In this document: piece after piece, positions 16,796-25,840 of the stretch | Layout: each line of letters starts with the position of its first letter | Position numbering within the stretch: the stretch's first letter is position 1 | DNA from: Arthrospiribacter ruber | Lineage (GTDB): Bacteria > Bacteroidota > Bacteroidia > Cytophagales > Cyclobacteriaceae | Length of the DNA: 64,000 nt | NCBI RefSeq assembly: GCF_019343195.1 | Contig: NZ_RPHB01000013.1 | Location: 48,677 to 112,676, forward strand | Direction: 5' to 3' | Notes under the pieces: generated by a model | Told to the model about the DNA's origin: nothing | Seen by the model: only the letters and a program-made list of their open reading frames with translations | Database searches by the model: none | Position numbers and translations under genes: made by a program

Positions 16796-19492
16796 ATGCT
16801 TTTATTCATCCTTGGTTTGGTTCACTGCATTAATTTACAGAACTCTTCTTCAGACCTTAAGCTATCTATTTTTGATAGCAATAATGAGCCAATAACCGGT
16901 GCTTTAATACAGATTGAGCCGGATGGGGTATTTCAGATTAGCAATATTGAAGGACAGGCAACCTTTTCCCTGCTCTCCCATGGTCAGAAAAAAATAATCA
17001 TATCAATGATGGGATATGAGCGTCTCGTTACCACATTGAATGTATTTGAACCTGACATTGATCATTCATTAGTTCTTAAAGAAAGAAGCTTGGAACTCAA
17101 TGAAGTTACTGTTATATCCAAGGAAAATGTTCATGGGTTGGCAACGGCATCAGTGATAGTGAGGGATGCTATAGCACATGTTCAACCCAATAGTTTAAGA
17201 GATGTACTTCAGTTGATTCCCGGTCAGTTAGCAATTAATCCAAATGTCAATACGCCACAACAGATTCTTTTACGGCAGGTTTCGACCAATGGAGCAGGTA
17301 ATGCTGTTGCACAAATGGGTACTGCCATAGTGATGGACGGCAGCCCGCTGTCAAATGATGCCAATCTTCAAAACAATGTAAATATTCTCAATAGTAGTCC
17401 CAACACCGCTCCTCCATTTCAATCAGTTGCCAACCAAGGTTTTGATTTAAGACAGATCCCTGCTGATCAGATAGAATCAGTGGAAGTTTTGAGAGGGGTA
17501 GGCTCTGCAAGGCATGGAAACTTCACAGCAGGAGCAGTGATCGTGCAGACCCGAATTGGTGCTTTCAGACCAAGCCTTAACCTGAGGGCAAATCCCAATG
17601 CCCTTCAGGTATCCGGTGGTGCAGGCTTTGAATGGAGTAAATCCCATGCTTTCAGTATTGATTTGGATGCTATGGATTCCAGACCCGACCCAAGGGATGT
17701 CTTCAACAGGTTTGTTCGCCGTCAGGGAACTCTGGGACATCAATGGACAGGACTTAATGGTGATCTGATCATTAGAAACAGGGCTACTTTTGGCATCAAT
17801 ACTGCATCCAGGGCCATGCAGGCAGATAGGGATCCCTCTCAACGCAGTTGGGAATCTTCCGATTATATGCTTCGGTGGAACAGCCATTTTATTTTACAAA
17901 ACCAAAGCTGGTTCGATAGACTGGAAGGGACAATTTCTTTGACCCAAAACCGGCAAAGGTCTTTTTTTACAGAATTTATAACTACCAGTGTCGGCCCTAG
18001 GCCCACTTTGATGGTAGACTCTACTGCTGTGGTCCCCTTCGGCCCTGCCCGTTATTTTAATATGACCACGGTGGAAGGAAACCCCTTTAACTACTATCAC
18101 AGGCTGGAGCTTTTTAAAAGTGTCAAGTCTGGGGACATTTCGCATAAGTTGGTGATGGGTACAGAGTACCGATATGATGTAAATTCGGGCTTAGGCAGGC
18201 AGTTTGACCTGCAAACACCTCCAAGACAAAACTATAATGCCGGTGATAGGCCCAGAACCTTTGATGAAATTCCGGGATTGAATCAATTTTCCGCTTATGT
18301 TGAGGATCGCTTTTATTTGCGTCTTGGCCAGAATATCTGGTCCTGGCAGCTTGGCCTAAGGACTGACCATTACTTTCTTTCCGGCCCTGAACAAAGAGTC
18401 ATCGGAACAGATTGGCAGCCCAGGATCCAAACCTCCTTTTCTCTTAGCCAAAACCACCGAATCCGCTTGGCCTATGGTATTCACTCCAAAATCCCAGGGC
18501 TGAACTTCTTATCCCCAGGCCCCAGATTTATTGACATGATCAACTTCAACTACTTTGCTCCCAATCCCGAAGAACGGTTGTTGGTCGTAACCACTAGAAA
18601 AATAACACCCGAAACCGAAAGGTTAACAAGTTTTAGGTCTGATAAATTTGAAGTGAGTTTGGACGGTGAACTGGGAGCCGTCAGGTATACCGTCAATGGG
18701 TTTATTGAAAATACCAAGGGTGGCCCCAGCTTTGTTCGCCAACCTTTTATTGCGCACCGGGGAGTGTTTGGTATTGTAGAAACCAGAAATGGACTGCCTC
18801 CTATAATCACTGATCAGCCAGTCCGGTATGACACTTTATTCCTGGCATACGATGCCCCTTTCAACAATAGAGGCCTGGAAAATAAGGGAATTGAGTTTGC
18901 ATTGGATTTCCCCGAAATTCAATCCCTGAACACTTCCCTATCGTTCAACGGGGCTTTGATACAGACAAGAAGTTTTGTTGAAGGGAAAGAAGTCAATCCC
19001 AATTTTATTTTTCGACAGGTTAACTCACCTTTTGTCCCGTTCTTTCAGGCAGGGCAGGGCAACTCCGGTACGCAACTTAATACCTCTTTGAGATTGATCC
19101 ATCACATTCCAAAAGCAGGTATAGTCATTTCTACTCTTTCACAGGTAATATGGCAGCAGAGCGACCAGCTCACAGGTTTCGATCCATTTCCTACGGCTTT
19201 GCTAAATCGAAGGGGAGAAATTTTGAGACTTTCCGAGGAAGAATCCAGACAGGAAGCGCTTATGGAATATAGAAACTTGCTGTCGGATGAACAATTGAAA
19301 ACGGTCAACAGACCTCCCTTACTGTTGATTAATTTCAGAATGAACAAAGAGTTTAACCAAGGAAGGGGCTTTGCATTTTTTGTCAACAACCTGTTCAACC
19401 ATAGACCATTATTTCAAGACCCAAGGACAGAAGCATTTGTACAACGGAACCTAAGCCTATTCTTTGGGGCAGAGGTTTTCTATAGACTTTAG
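16796..19492 (+). CDS. TonB-dependent receptor with carboxypeptidase-like N-terminal domain
   Basis: The 898-residue receptor has a short signal peptide (MLLFILGLVHCIN) and a carboxypeptidase regulatory-like domain (LKLSIFDSNNEPITGALIQIE to about residue 95). The plug has LRDVLQLIPGQLAINPN and IESVEVLRGVGSARHGNFTAGAVIVQTR (to about 260), followed by a large barrel ending in SLFFGAEVFYRL. It has no SusD partner. It heads an operon with a DUF4876 lipoprotein, a DUF6850 barrel and a secreted protein, a grouping I recall from other Bacteroidota, where the substrate is not known. The palindrome 150 bases upstream suggests metal-responsive control. The first codon is ATG; no better upstream start keeps the signal sequence. 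Confidence 0.88.
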   Translation: MLLFILGLVHCINLQNSSSDLKLSIFDSNNEPITGALIQIEPDGVFQISNIEGQATFSLLSHGQKKIIISMMGYERLVTTLNVFEPDIDHSLVLKERSLELNEVTVISKENVHGLATASVIVRDAIAHVQPNSLRDVLQLIPGQLAINPNVNTPQQILLRQVSTNGAGNAVAQMGTAIVMDGSPLSNDANLQNNVNILNSSPNTAPPFQSVANQGFDLRQIPADQIESVEVLRGVGSARHGNFTAGAVIVQTRIGAFRPSLNLRANPNALQVSGGAGFEWSKSHAFSIDLDAMDSRPDPRDVFNRFVRRQGTLGHQWTGLNGDLIIRNRATFGINTASRAMQADRDPSQRSWESSDYMLRWNSHFILQNQSWFDRLEGTISLTQNRQRSFFTEFITTSVGPRPTLMVDSTAVVPFGPARYFNMTTVEGNPFNYYHRLELFKSVKSGDISHKLVMGTEYRYDVNSGLGRQFDLQTPPRQNYNAGDRPRTFDEIPGLNQFSAYVEDRFYLRLGQNIWSWQLGLRTDHYFLSGPEQRVIGTDWQPRIQTSFSLSQNHRIRLAYGIHSKIPGLNFLSPGPRFIDMINFNYFAPNPEERLLVVTTRKITPETERLTSFRSDKFEVSLDGELGAVRYTVNGFIENTKGGPSFVRQPFIAHRGVFGIVETRNGLPPIITDQPVRYDTLFLAYDAPFNNRGLENKGIEFALDFPEIQSLNTSLSFNGALIQTRSFVEGKEVNPNFIFRQVNSPFVPFFQAGQGNSGTQLNTSLRLIHHIPKAGIVISTLSQVIWQQSDQLTGFDPFPTALLNRRGEILRLSEEESRQEALMEYRNLLSDEQLKTVNRPPLLLINFRMNKEFNQGRGFAFFVNNLFNHRPLFQDPRTEAFVQRNLSLFFGAEVFYRL

Positions 19493-19548
19493 TTTGAATT
19501 ACCCAAGCGTAAATAATTAAATAATTCTAAAACAAATTAATCGATTAA

Positions 19549-20754
19549 ATGAAAACATCAACCAGATTACTCCCACTGCTCGCCTTGTTAATCATAATGG
19601 CCTGTAATAATGAAGACGAACCAAGGCTTCAGCGCTTTGATGCTTCCTTTCAGATTTTGTTTCCTGAAGACTTCCTGGAAGAGAATGCTTCTGAAGTTGC
19701 TTTCTCACTGACCAACCTTTCTTCCGGACAGGTAATTGAGGAAACATCAGGAGCAAACGGTGAAGTGAACATCGAAAATATAGTTCCGGGGCTTTATAGG
19801 CTACAGGCTACCCGGGTCCTGAGTGAAGAAGAGGCTGCTGTCATTGTCGGTTCCCCTATAAATATAAACCTGAACTATGTAGACAATAATTTATTGCTCA
19901 ATCCAACCATAGCGGCATCACCTGTACAGATCCGTTTGGAGGGATCTATTGCCGGTAATCTGGTGATCAGTCAGGTTTATTATGCAGGTTCAGCGACACC
20001 TGAAGGCTCCAATTATTTCTTTGACCAGTTCTTTGAAATCTACAACAACACCAGTGAGCCTATCATTCTGGATGGTTTGATTTTGTCCAATGTGCATGGC
20101 CCATCCGGTCAAATCAACCCAAATACCATTCCTACGCCTTTCGCTGAAGATCAATCTAATGTGTATGTCACCACGGCATGGAGAATTCCCGGAAATGGCA
20201 ATACGAATGTTTTGGCACCATTTTCTGCCATCACCATAGCACAACAAGGAATCAATCACCGTGCCTCAGAGGCAAATCCAAACAGTCCCGTAGACCTTAG
20301 CCAAGCAGATTTTGAGCTATTTGTGGTAGGATCTGAACGGGATGTGGATGCACCCAATGTCACGAATATGGAAATGCTGTACCATCCTTTTAACAGTACC
20401 TTCTCTTTGGTTCCTGTATTTGGACCTGGTACAATCATTTGGAGAACTGAGGATTTTGATGCTTTAGAGCAGGTTCCCGTGCCAGGAGCAAACCCCGATT
20501 CCCCTCCCGTGGTAAAAGTTCCAAATAATTTGGTCATAGACGCGGTAGAGGCTTTAAGAAGCGAATCTGACGGAAGCTTTAAAAGGATTCCTGTGAGTTT
20601 GGATGCAGGATTTTCTTTTGTCAATGATATTTATTCTGCGGAGTCCATCATAAGAAAAACCAGAACTGTAGATGGTAACATGATCTATGAGGACACGAAT
20701 AACAGTACAAACGATTTTGTGATTAATCCTGATCCATCTCCTGCTGACCGTTAA
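19549..20754 (+). CDS. DUF4876-type surface lipoprotein
   Basis: The 401-residue lipoprotein (LIIMAC, C19) opens with a beta-sandwich resembling a carboxypeptidase-regulatory or CnaB fold (ASEVAFSLTNLSSGQVIEE, GEVNIENIVPGLYRLQATRV). The DUF4876 body follows with LVISQVYYAGSATPEG, YFFDQFFEIYNNTSEPIILDG and later KRIPVSLDAGFSFVNDIYSAESIIRKT. The YNNTSEP segment resembles lamin-tail domains of surface proteins. It follows the TonB receptor by 56 bases and precedes the DUF6850 gene by 11, so it probably forms a receptor complex with them in the outer membrane, playing a SusD-like part. The ligand is unknown. Confidence 0.8.
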   Translation: MKTSTRLLPLLALLIIMACNNEDEPRLQRFDASFQILFPEDFLEENASEVAFSLTNLSSGQVIEETSGANGEVNIENIVPGLYRLQATRVLSEEEAAVIVGSPININLNYVDNNLLLNPTIAASPVQIRLEGSIAGNLVISQVYYAGSATPEGSNYFFDQFFEIYNNTSEPIILDGLILSNVHGPSGQINPNTIPTPFAEDQSNVYVTTAWRIPGNGNTNVLAPFSAITIAQQGINHRASEANPNSPVDLSQADFELFVVGSERDVDAPNVTNMEMLYHPFNSTFSLVPVFGPGTIIWRTEDFDALEQVPVPGANPDSPPVVKVPNNLVIDAVEALRSESDGSFKRIPVSLDAGFSFVNDIYSAESIIRKTRTVDGNMIYEDTNNSTNDFVINPDPSPADR

Positions 20755-20765
20755 GATATGATGGT

Positions 20766-22259
20766 ATGAAAATGATAAGCAGCATCCATGTGTTTGTAGT
20801 ATTTGGAATGTGTTTTTTGCCTGGTTCATTGATGGCTAAGGGGGCAGATAGCCTGTTGCGGCAAGATGAACAAGCTAAGAAATTCCATCCTGTACAGTAT
20901 TTCCTGCGTCAGGATATATTCTGGCATGCTGCTTATCCTTTTTTAATGGATCAAGAGAAGGCTGAATTTTACAGAGCTTCTCTGAATTATTCCAGTGGTG
21001 AAGGAAACCTGGTGGCTTCCTTGATGCCGGAATCTTTTAGAAACATTCACTTTTATTCCCAATCCGGAAAGCAGCTGGGAAATTGGTCTTTTCAGGGAGA
21101 TTTTCAATATACAAGAGAATTAGAGCAAGTAAGGCCTTTTCTGATGCAGAGTATGGAAACTTCCCTACATCCTTATCTTTTGGCACAAGAGCAGACTTCC
21201 CCCTGGTCCGGAGATAAAGTAAGGATCAGCCTTTCCGGAAATTCCGCCCGTTACCTGCAAGAAAAACTGGGCAATTTCTTCCGTGTCAATTATCAGGTGG
21301 AAACTTTTGCAATGGATGCAGAACCAAGACCATTGTATAACAAAAACCGCTATGAAGTTCAGGTTGGGCAAAGTATTCGACCTCACCGAAGTACAGAGCT
21401 TGGAGCTGCCGCTACATTTTCAAGGAGCAATGAGGAAAATCAGATAGGGGCATTTGCTGTGCAGGAGTTTTCCCTCATTTTTATGAGAGGCTTAAACACT
21501 TTTTCCAGAAATGCATTCCAGAGTTTTACAAGAAACCAATTTATTGAAGAGTCGGCTTTTCAACTGTACGGCAGACATACTTTTGCCAACAAGACCTCGG
21601 TATTCCTTCAGTTTTCCAATGGGATACTCAGTGCAAATTTGAGGGATGGAATAGCTTTTCCTGTGGATGCCGGAAGTTCAAGGGCCGGTAAATTCTCCAT
21701 GGAATCGGGTTTGTTTATTCCACTTGAACAAGGGGATTATCAACAGCATTTCTCCTGGGAAATTTTGAACGGAACAAGCATGGATCCTGTATTTGAGGCT
21801 GTCAATTTCTTGTACCGTACCCAAAGAATTGAAGGAGTCCATACTTTTAATGTTTACCGATCCAATAGCATATGGGAATTGCGCTGGGCATCTATTAAGC
21901 AGCGCGATGAGGATTTTGCAGCTGAAAGCCTCAGGAGTTTTTCGAGTTTGTATCTGCTTGCTTCTAATTCCTTTGCCCTCATTGATAGAAAGCATTTCAG
22001 TATTTTCCTAAGGCCGGGCTTGGGAGTATTTATGCCTCAACCCGGCATATTTCCGGAACTATCAGATGGCATCAGCCAAATGATGCACGGTCCGGACCGC
22101 CAATTTTACCAAAGTAATCATTTGGAGGCAAAGTTGTCCTCCTGGTTTTTACTGCGCTCACCAAAGGAGTCTGTCAAATTGGGTTTTGATTACACGCTGA
22201 AATCTCAAAATATTCAGCAATTCTCAATATTTCAACTTAATCTTTCTTTGATAATATAG
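20766..22259 (+). CDS. DUF6850-type outer-membrane beta-barrel protein
   Basis: This 497-residue secreted protein has a signal peptide (to about LMAKG at 21) and a long run of alternating beta strands with aromatic girdle residues, such as NWSFQGDFQYTRE, HRSTELGAAATFSRS and HFSIFLRPGLGVFM. It ends with an outer-membrane-type C-terminus (FQLNLSLII). The opening FLRQDIFWHAAYPFLMDQEKAEFYRASLNYS is characteristic of the DUF6850 family. It overlaps nothing but sits 11 bases from both neighbours, so it is translationally linked to the DUF4876 lipoprotein and the next secreted protein. Probable role: a second barrel or accessory of the TonB system. Function unknown. Confidence 0.75.
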   Translation: MKMISSIHVFVVFGMCFLPGSLMAKGADSLLRQDEQAKKFHPVQYFLRQDIFWHAAYPFLMDQEKAEFYRASLNYSSGEGNLVASLMPESFRNIHFYSQSGKQLGNWSFQGDFQYTRELEQVRPFLMQSMETSLHPYLLAQEQTSPWSGDKVRISLSGNSARYLQEKLGNFFRVNYQVETFAMDAEPRPLYNKNRYEVQVGQSIRPHRSTELGAAATFSRSNEENQIGAFAVQEFSLIFMRGLNTFSRNAFQSFTRNQFIEESAFQLYGRHTFANKTSVFLQFSNGILSANLRDGIAFPVDAGSSRAGKFSMESGLFIPLEQGDYQQHFSWEILNGTSMDPVFEAVNFLYRTQRIEGVHTFNVYRSNSIWELRWASIKQRDEDFAAESLRSFSSLYLLASNSFALIDRKHFSIFLRPGLGVFMPQPGIFPELSDGISQMMHGPDRQFYQSNHLEAKLSSWFLLRSPKESVKLGFDYTLKSQNIQQFSIFQLNLSLII

Positions 22260-22269
22260 CCTGTTCACT

Positions 22270-23136
22270 ATGAAAATTATACTTAAAACCTTAAGAAGGT
22301 CATCCTTTTTACTATCGGTCTTTCTTTTCTCCTTTGGGCAGGTCCTGGCTCAGGCAGACCATGGAATGCTTCAGCTAGCTGACTCCATAGCCAAGGAAAC
22401 ACTTGAAAAGGAAGGGCTTTTCACAGTTTTTGGAGGACTCAAGCCCATTAGTACGGTTGAACATTTTAAATTTCCCATTGATACAGTTACCAAAGTCCTT
22501 TTAGAAGTAGATGTGGCCGCAACTCAGATCCAGCTGCTTCAAGAAAGCCTGGAGGAATTATCAAATGAAAATATAGGCTTTGCAATCATACCTTTTAAGG
22601 CAATATCGGGTGAGGAAAGAATATTTCAGTTGCTCGTATATAATAAGGCCAGCTTACAAAATACGATTGAAAAATACGCTGACTTTTTCCTGAAAAGAGG
22701 TATTGTGGCAGCCAGTGATCCCCAGGCTATATTGGTGATGTATGAGTTTGAGGAAATAATGGACCGATTCCGTGCATATGGATATTTGTTTGGTTATCCT
22801 CAGCATGCTGTTGATTTTTTTGTTGAAGCCGCTATTCATAAAGAAAATACAGGAGAATTTGTCAAGAGAAGCTTTTTTCAGATTCCTGTTGCCAGTTCAG
22901 AAACAGGGAGATTTGTTTATGCATTACCGGAAAACCAGGAACCTTTGACAAGTGATATGGAATTGAAGCAAAAAGCCGGGGAAGTTCTTGAAACCTATAA
23001 ACGTATCCGGGATGAATTTTTGAAAGACAATAAGGGTTATTCTTTCCTGGAATTGTTTCAGTTTATCCGGGATAATTTCGCAGAGTGTAGGTGTATAGAA
23101 GAAAAGTCTTTAAAATTCAGTAAATATATTGACTAG
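22270..23136 (+). CDS. Secreted protein of unknown function, last gene of the TonB operon
   Basis: The 288-residue product starts with a signal peptide (LLSVFLFSFGQVLAQA, cleavage near 28). The mature part is mixed alpha/beta: LQLADSIAKETLEKEGLF, FKFPIDTVTKVLLEVDVAATQIQLLQES, VYNKASLQNTIEKYADFFLKRG, and an acidic helix FEEIMDRFRAYGYLFGYPQHAVDFFVEAA. It ends with FAECRCIEEKSLKFSKYID, the only cysteine pair. I do not recognise a domain. It starts 11 bases after the DUF6850 gene, and a strong terminator lies 69 bases beyond its stop, so it is the distal member of a four-gene operon. A periplasmic binding or accessory role is a guess. Confidence 0.65.
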   Translation: MKIILKTLRRSSFLLSVFLFSFGQVLAQADHGMLQLADSIAKETLEKEGLFTVFGGLKPISTVEHFKFPIDTVTKVLLEVDVAATQIQLLQESLEELSNENIGFAIIPFKAISGEERIFQLLVYNKASLQNTIEKYADFFLKRGIVAASDPQAILVMYEFEEIMDRFRAYGYLFGYPQHAVDFFVEAAIHKENTGEFVKRSFFQIPVASSETGRFVYALPENQEPLTSDMELKQKAGEVLETYKRIRDEFLKDNKGYSFLELFQFIRDNFAECRCIEEKSLKFSKYID

Positions 23137-23204
23137 GTTATGATTTTTAACGATAGAGGCTTCTGTGTACTTTCCTGCTAAGTTCTTTCCGGCTACAACA
23201 AAAT

Positions 23205-23231
23205 GAGGCCGATTTTAGCAAAATCGGCCTC
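23205..23231. terminator. Bidirectional intrinsic terminator
   Basis: A perfect 12-base stem GAGGCCGATTTT/AAAATCGGCCTC with a three-base loop lies between the convergent genes ending at 23136 (+) and 23302 (-). The A/T-rich inner stem makes it usable from either side. Confidence 0.85.
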
Positions 23232-23301
23232 TATTGCTGCAAGAAACTATTCCTTATGGTTTTTTTAATTCCATTTTCAGGTTATTGCTTTTGGCTATCC
23301 A

Positions 23302-24207
23302 TCATTCTTCTTCCAGGCTATCCAAATAATCCTGTGAAACAAAGTTATATACCAACATAGCGGCACCGTCACAATCGTCTCTTCTCAAAACACCCAGTTG
23401 CATGGCGTTTTCGGTAAGGGAGAAGATTCTCGTATTTCCCCAATTGTTGACACAGTCAGCATTGCCTGAATTATGCAAAATGGCCGCATCTGTGAGTGTT
23501 AAAGTTTTGTCTTCTACATTCAAAAAATAGGTACCTTCTTCTAGACCTCTGTTGGGCAGCATGTTATGGTTGACCTGTACATAGGGTCCACCATCCAGAC
23601 TGAATGTCATGGTACCATAATCACCATAGTCCATCAACCAGGTATTTTCAGCATAATCAGGCTCCCATGCCCAACAATCCTCTCCATAGCATCCCGTATC
23701 TCCGCCATCCCAGGAATCTCCTTCAAGCAAATAGCCATTGTCCGCTCCGTAAAAAAACAAAGGTCCATCAAAAAAATTGGCGTCTATATCGAGTATCCAT
23801 GTTTTTTCCTCTCCAACTCCACCGGAAAGTGCAGTCCAAAGCGGATCATCCACATAATTCAGGTTATCTTCAGAGACATTTACCATAACCGGATCCAGTT
23901 CTACGATACCGCCCCCAGTGACAAATGACAACTTAATTTCATAATCTCCGGCGAATGCAAAACGGACAGTATCTTGCTGTCTGGTAGATCTGCCAATCCC
24001 ATAATCCCAGATAGGAACCGTCTCTGGTGTATCATTGATTAAGATCACTGTGTTTCCTCCCGGATCCGAAGTCAGATCCTGCTCAACCCTGAAGCTTATC
24101 TGATCAGCTGTGAGCAGGCTCCCTAACTCATAGTTGTCGTCCACTACACAAGCCATAGGCAACAGAAGAATTGCTGCCAGGAATATTTTTTTTATCCTTA
24201 GTTTCAT
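23302..24207 (-). CDS. SusE/SusF-like surface lipoprotein of the PUL
   Basis: This 301-residue lipoprotein (LLPMAC, C20) has an N-terminal PKD-like beta-sandwich (about 35-115: VRFAFAGDYEIKLSFVTGGG) and a C-terminal region rich in aromatic and acidic residues (WSWDGG, CYGEDCWAWEPDY, YGTMTFSLDGGPYVQVNHN). It resembles the carbohydrate-binding lipoproteins that replace SusE/F in many Bacteroidota loci. It is encoded 27 bases after the SusD gene on the same strand and should sit on the cell surface and bind the glycan before uptake. It has four cysteines, two close together (CYGEDC), perhaps a disulphide. The transcription unit ends at the terminator at 23205-23231. Confidence 0.78.
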   Translation of the reverse strand: MKLRIKKIFLAAILLLPMACVVDDNYELGSLLTADQISFRVEQDLTSDPGGNTVILINDTPETVPIWDYGIGRSTRQQDTVRFAFAGDYEIKLSFVTGGGIVELDPVMVNVSEDNLNYVDDPLWTALSGGVGEEKTWILDIDANFFDGPLFFYGADNGYLLEGDSWDGGDTGCYGEDCWAWEPDYAENTWLMDYGDYGTMTFSLDGGPYVQVNHNMLPNRGLEEGTYFLNVEDKTLTLTDAAILHNSGNADCVNNWGNTRIFSLTENAMQLGVLRRDDCDGAAMLVYNFVSQDYLDSLEEE

Positions 24208-24234
24208 AATTAGTCTACTTAATTGTTAACAAAC

Positions 24235-25830
24235 TTACCAACCGGGGTTTTGAACAAGAACATTATCAGAAAGAATAATCTGATTGTTAGGAATTTGTTG
24301 AAGCCCTTCTGTAGTAATGATATTGGATGGGTTGATGACTTTTGATACAGGTGATCCAGCATTCAACACTGTGCTTGACTCTCCGATCACATTGGCTGCA
24401 AAGTCCACTCCTTGACGCAATAGATCCCAATAGCGGATACCCTCCAGCGCAAATTCAAGCCTACGTTCTTCCAATAGCCTGTTTGGAGTAATTGCAAGTG
24501 AACTGAAATTCTCACCGTATGCTCTCCTTCTTACATCATCAAAATAGGTTTGTGCATTAGGGCTTCCCAACTCAGCAGCCATCAGCAACACATCTGCATA
24601 CCGGATGACGAAATAATCCTGAAACTGACCAATCATATGATTCGGTGCGCCCAGATCAACCGGCAATTCAACGCCATCTTCATTAATCATCGGGGAATAT
24701 TTTTTTGTATAATATCCCGTATATTCCCTCTGTCTGCTAAAGTTTGTAAAGGGAAGACCTTCTTCTTCAATGGCAATAATAGAGGCTTCTCTACGCGCAT
24801 CATTTTCATTGAAGGCATTGTACAGTCTCGGGTTAACAGTGGCTCCGCCCCAACCCCGACCATAAGGGAAAAATGACTGTTCTCTGATCCCAAGCATTAC
24901 CATCCAATGATTTCCATCTGTATTGCCATCATAGTCACTGGTATAGGTGTATCTGATAGAAAATATTACCTCCTCATTAAGTTCTCCGGCATAATCTTCC
25001 AAAGAGGCTGCAGGCCAAAGTTGACTAAACTCCTCCACCAGTCCATAACCACCGGATTGAATCACATCTTCCATATAGGCCAGAGCTTGTTGACCGGTAA
25101 TGACTCCGGCAAGGTCAGGCTGTTGGTAGTAACCTGTATAATACAAATAAACCCTTCCGATCAAAGCATTTGCCGCCCATTTGGTGACCCTTCCAAACTC
25201 ACTGCTTGGCTGGGACGTGCCCGGTATGGCTTCTAGATTTTCTGCGGCAAACTGTAAGTCTTCGGCAATAACCCTATATACCTCTTCCGGTTCGGCCTGT
25301 GGTATATTTTCAGGAGATGGTTCGGTCAATAAGGGGATATTTCCCCAAAGCCTTACCATATCAAAATAGAGGAAGGCCCTCAAAAACCGGATTTCAGATT
25401 CGTACCGCAACCTTAGAGCATCATCATCTTCCCAATCAATCTGATCCATTCTTTGTAAGAATGAATTGATCCGGAATATAGCACTGTAATATGCGGACCA
25501 GTTATCCTGAAATAGGTTTTGATCTGCGGTAGACCTGTTACGGTCAAACTCATCTAGCATCTGATAGCCAAAGCCATCTGCAGATCCCGTCCCACCAAAG
25601 GCATTGTCCGATAGTACTTCTGAAGCTACAGGGAAACTTACCCCACCAGCCCAAATTTGGTGAAGGCCTTCATAGCAACCAACCAATGCCCTGTAAGCAT
25701 CATTGGTAGTCCTGTAAAAGTTTTCGTCTGTCAATTCTGTAATGGGCTCGGTATCAAGAAAATCTCCTGTACAGGAAGCTGCTGTACAACCGATCCCCAA
25801 AGCAAGTATATATGTTTTGATATTTTTCAT
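24235..25830 (-). CDS. SusD/RagB-family nutrient-binding lipoprotein (PUL 1)
   Basis: The 531-residue lipoprotein (AASC, C20) has the full SusD pattern: FLDTEPITELTDENFYRTTNDAYRALVGCYEGLHQIW at the N-terminus, TPR-type helices with EIRFLRAFLYFDMVRLWGNIPLLTEP, and the C-terminal RLEFALEGIRYWDLLRQGVDF and NNQIILSDNVLVQNPGW. SusD proteins form a lid over the SusC barrel and hold the oligosaccharide at the cell surface. It lies 10 bases after the SusC gene and 27 before the third lipoprotein, all on the minus strand, so this is a classical SusC-SusD-SusE-like operon. Length and motifs are normal. Confidence 0.95.
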   Translation of the reverse strand: MKNIKTYILALGIGCTAASCTGDFLDTEPITELTDENFYRTTNDAYRALVGCYEGLHQIWAGGVSFPVASEVLSDNAFGGTGSADGFGYQMLDEFDRNRSTADQNLFQDNWSAYYSAIFRINSFLQRMDQIDWEDDDALRLRYESEIRFLRAFLYFDMVRLWGNIPLLTEPSPENIPQAEPEEVYRVIAEDLQFAAENLEAIPGTSQPSSEFGRVTKWAANALIGRVYLYYTGYYQQPDLAGVITGQQALAYMEDVIQSGGYGLVEEFSQLWPAASLEDYAGELNEEVIFSIRYTYTSDYDGNTDGNHWMVMLGIREQSFFPYGRGWGGATVNPRLYNAFNENDARREASIIAIEEEGLPFTNFSRQREYTGYYTKKYSPMINEDGVELPVDLGAPNHMIGQFQDYFVIRYADVLLMAAELGSPNAQTYFDDVRRRAYGENFSSLAITPNRLLEERRLEFALEGIRYWDLLRQGVDFAANVIGESSTVLNAGSPVSKVINPSNIITTEGLQQIPNNQIILSDNVLVQNPGW

Positions 25831-25840
25831 GTCCTTTTAT

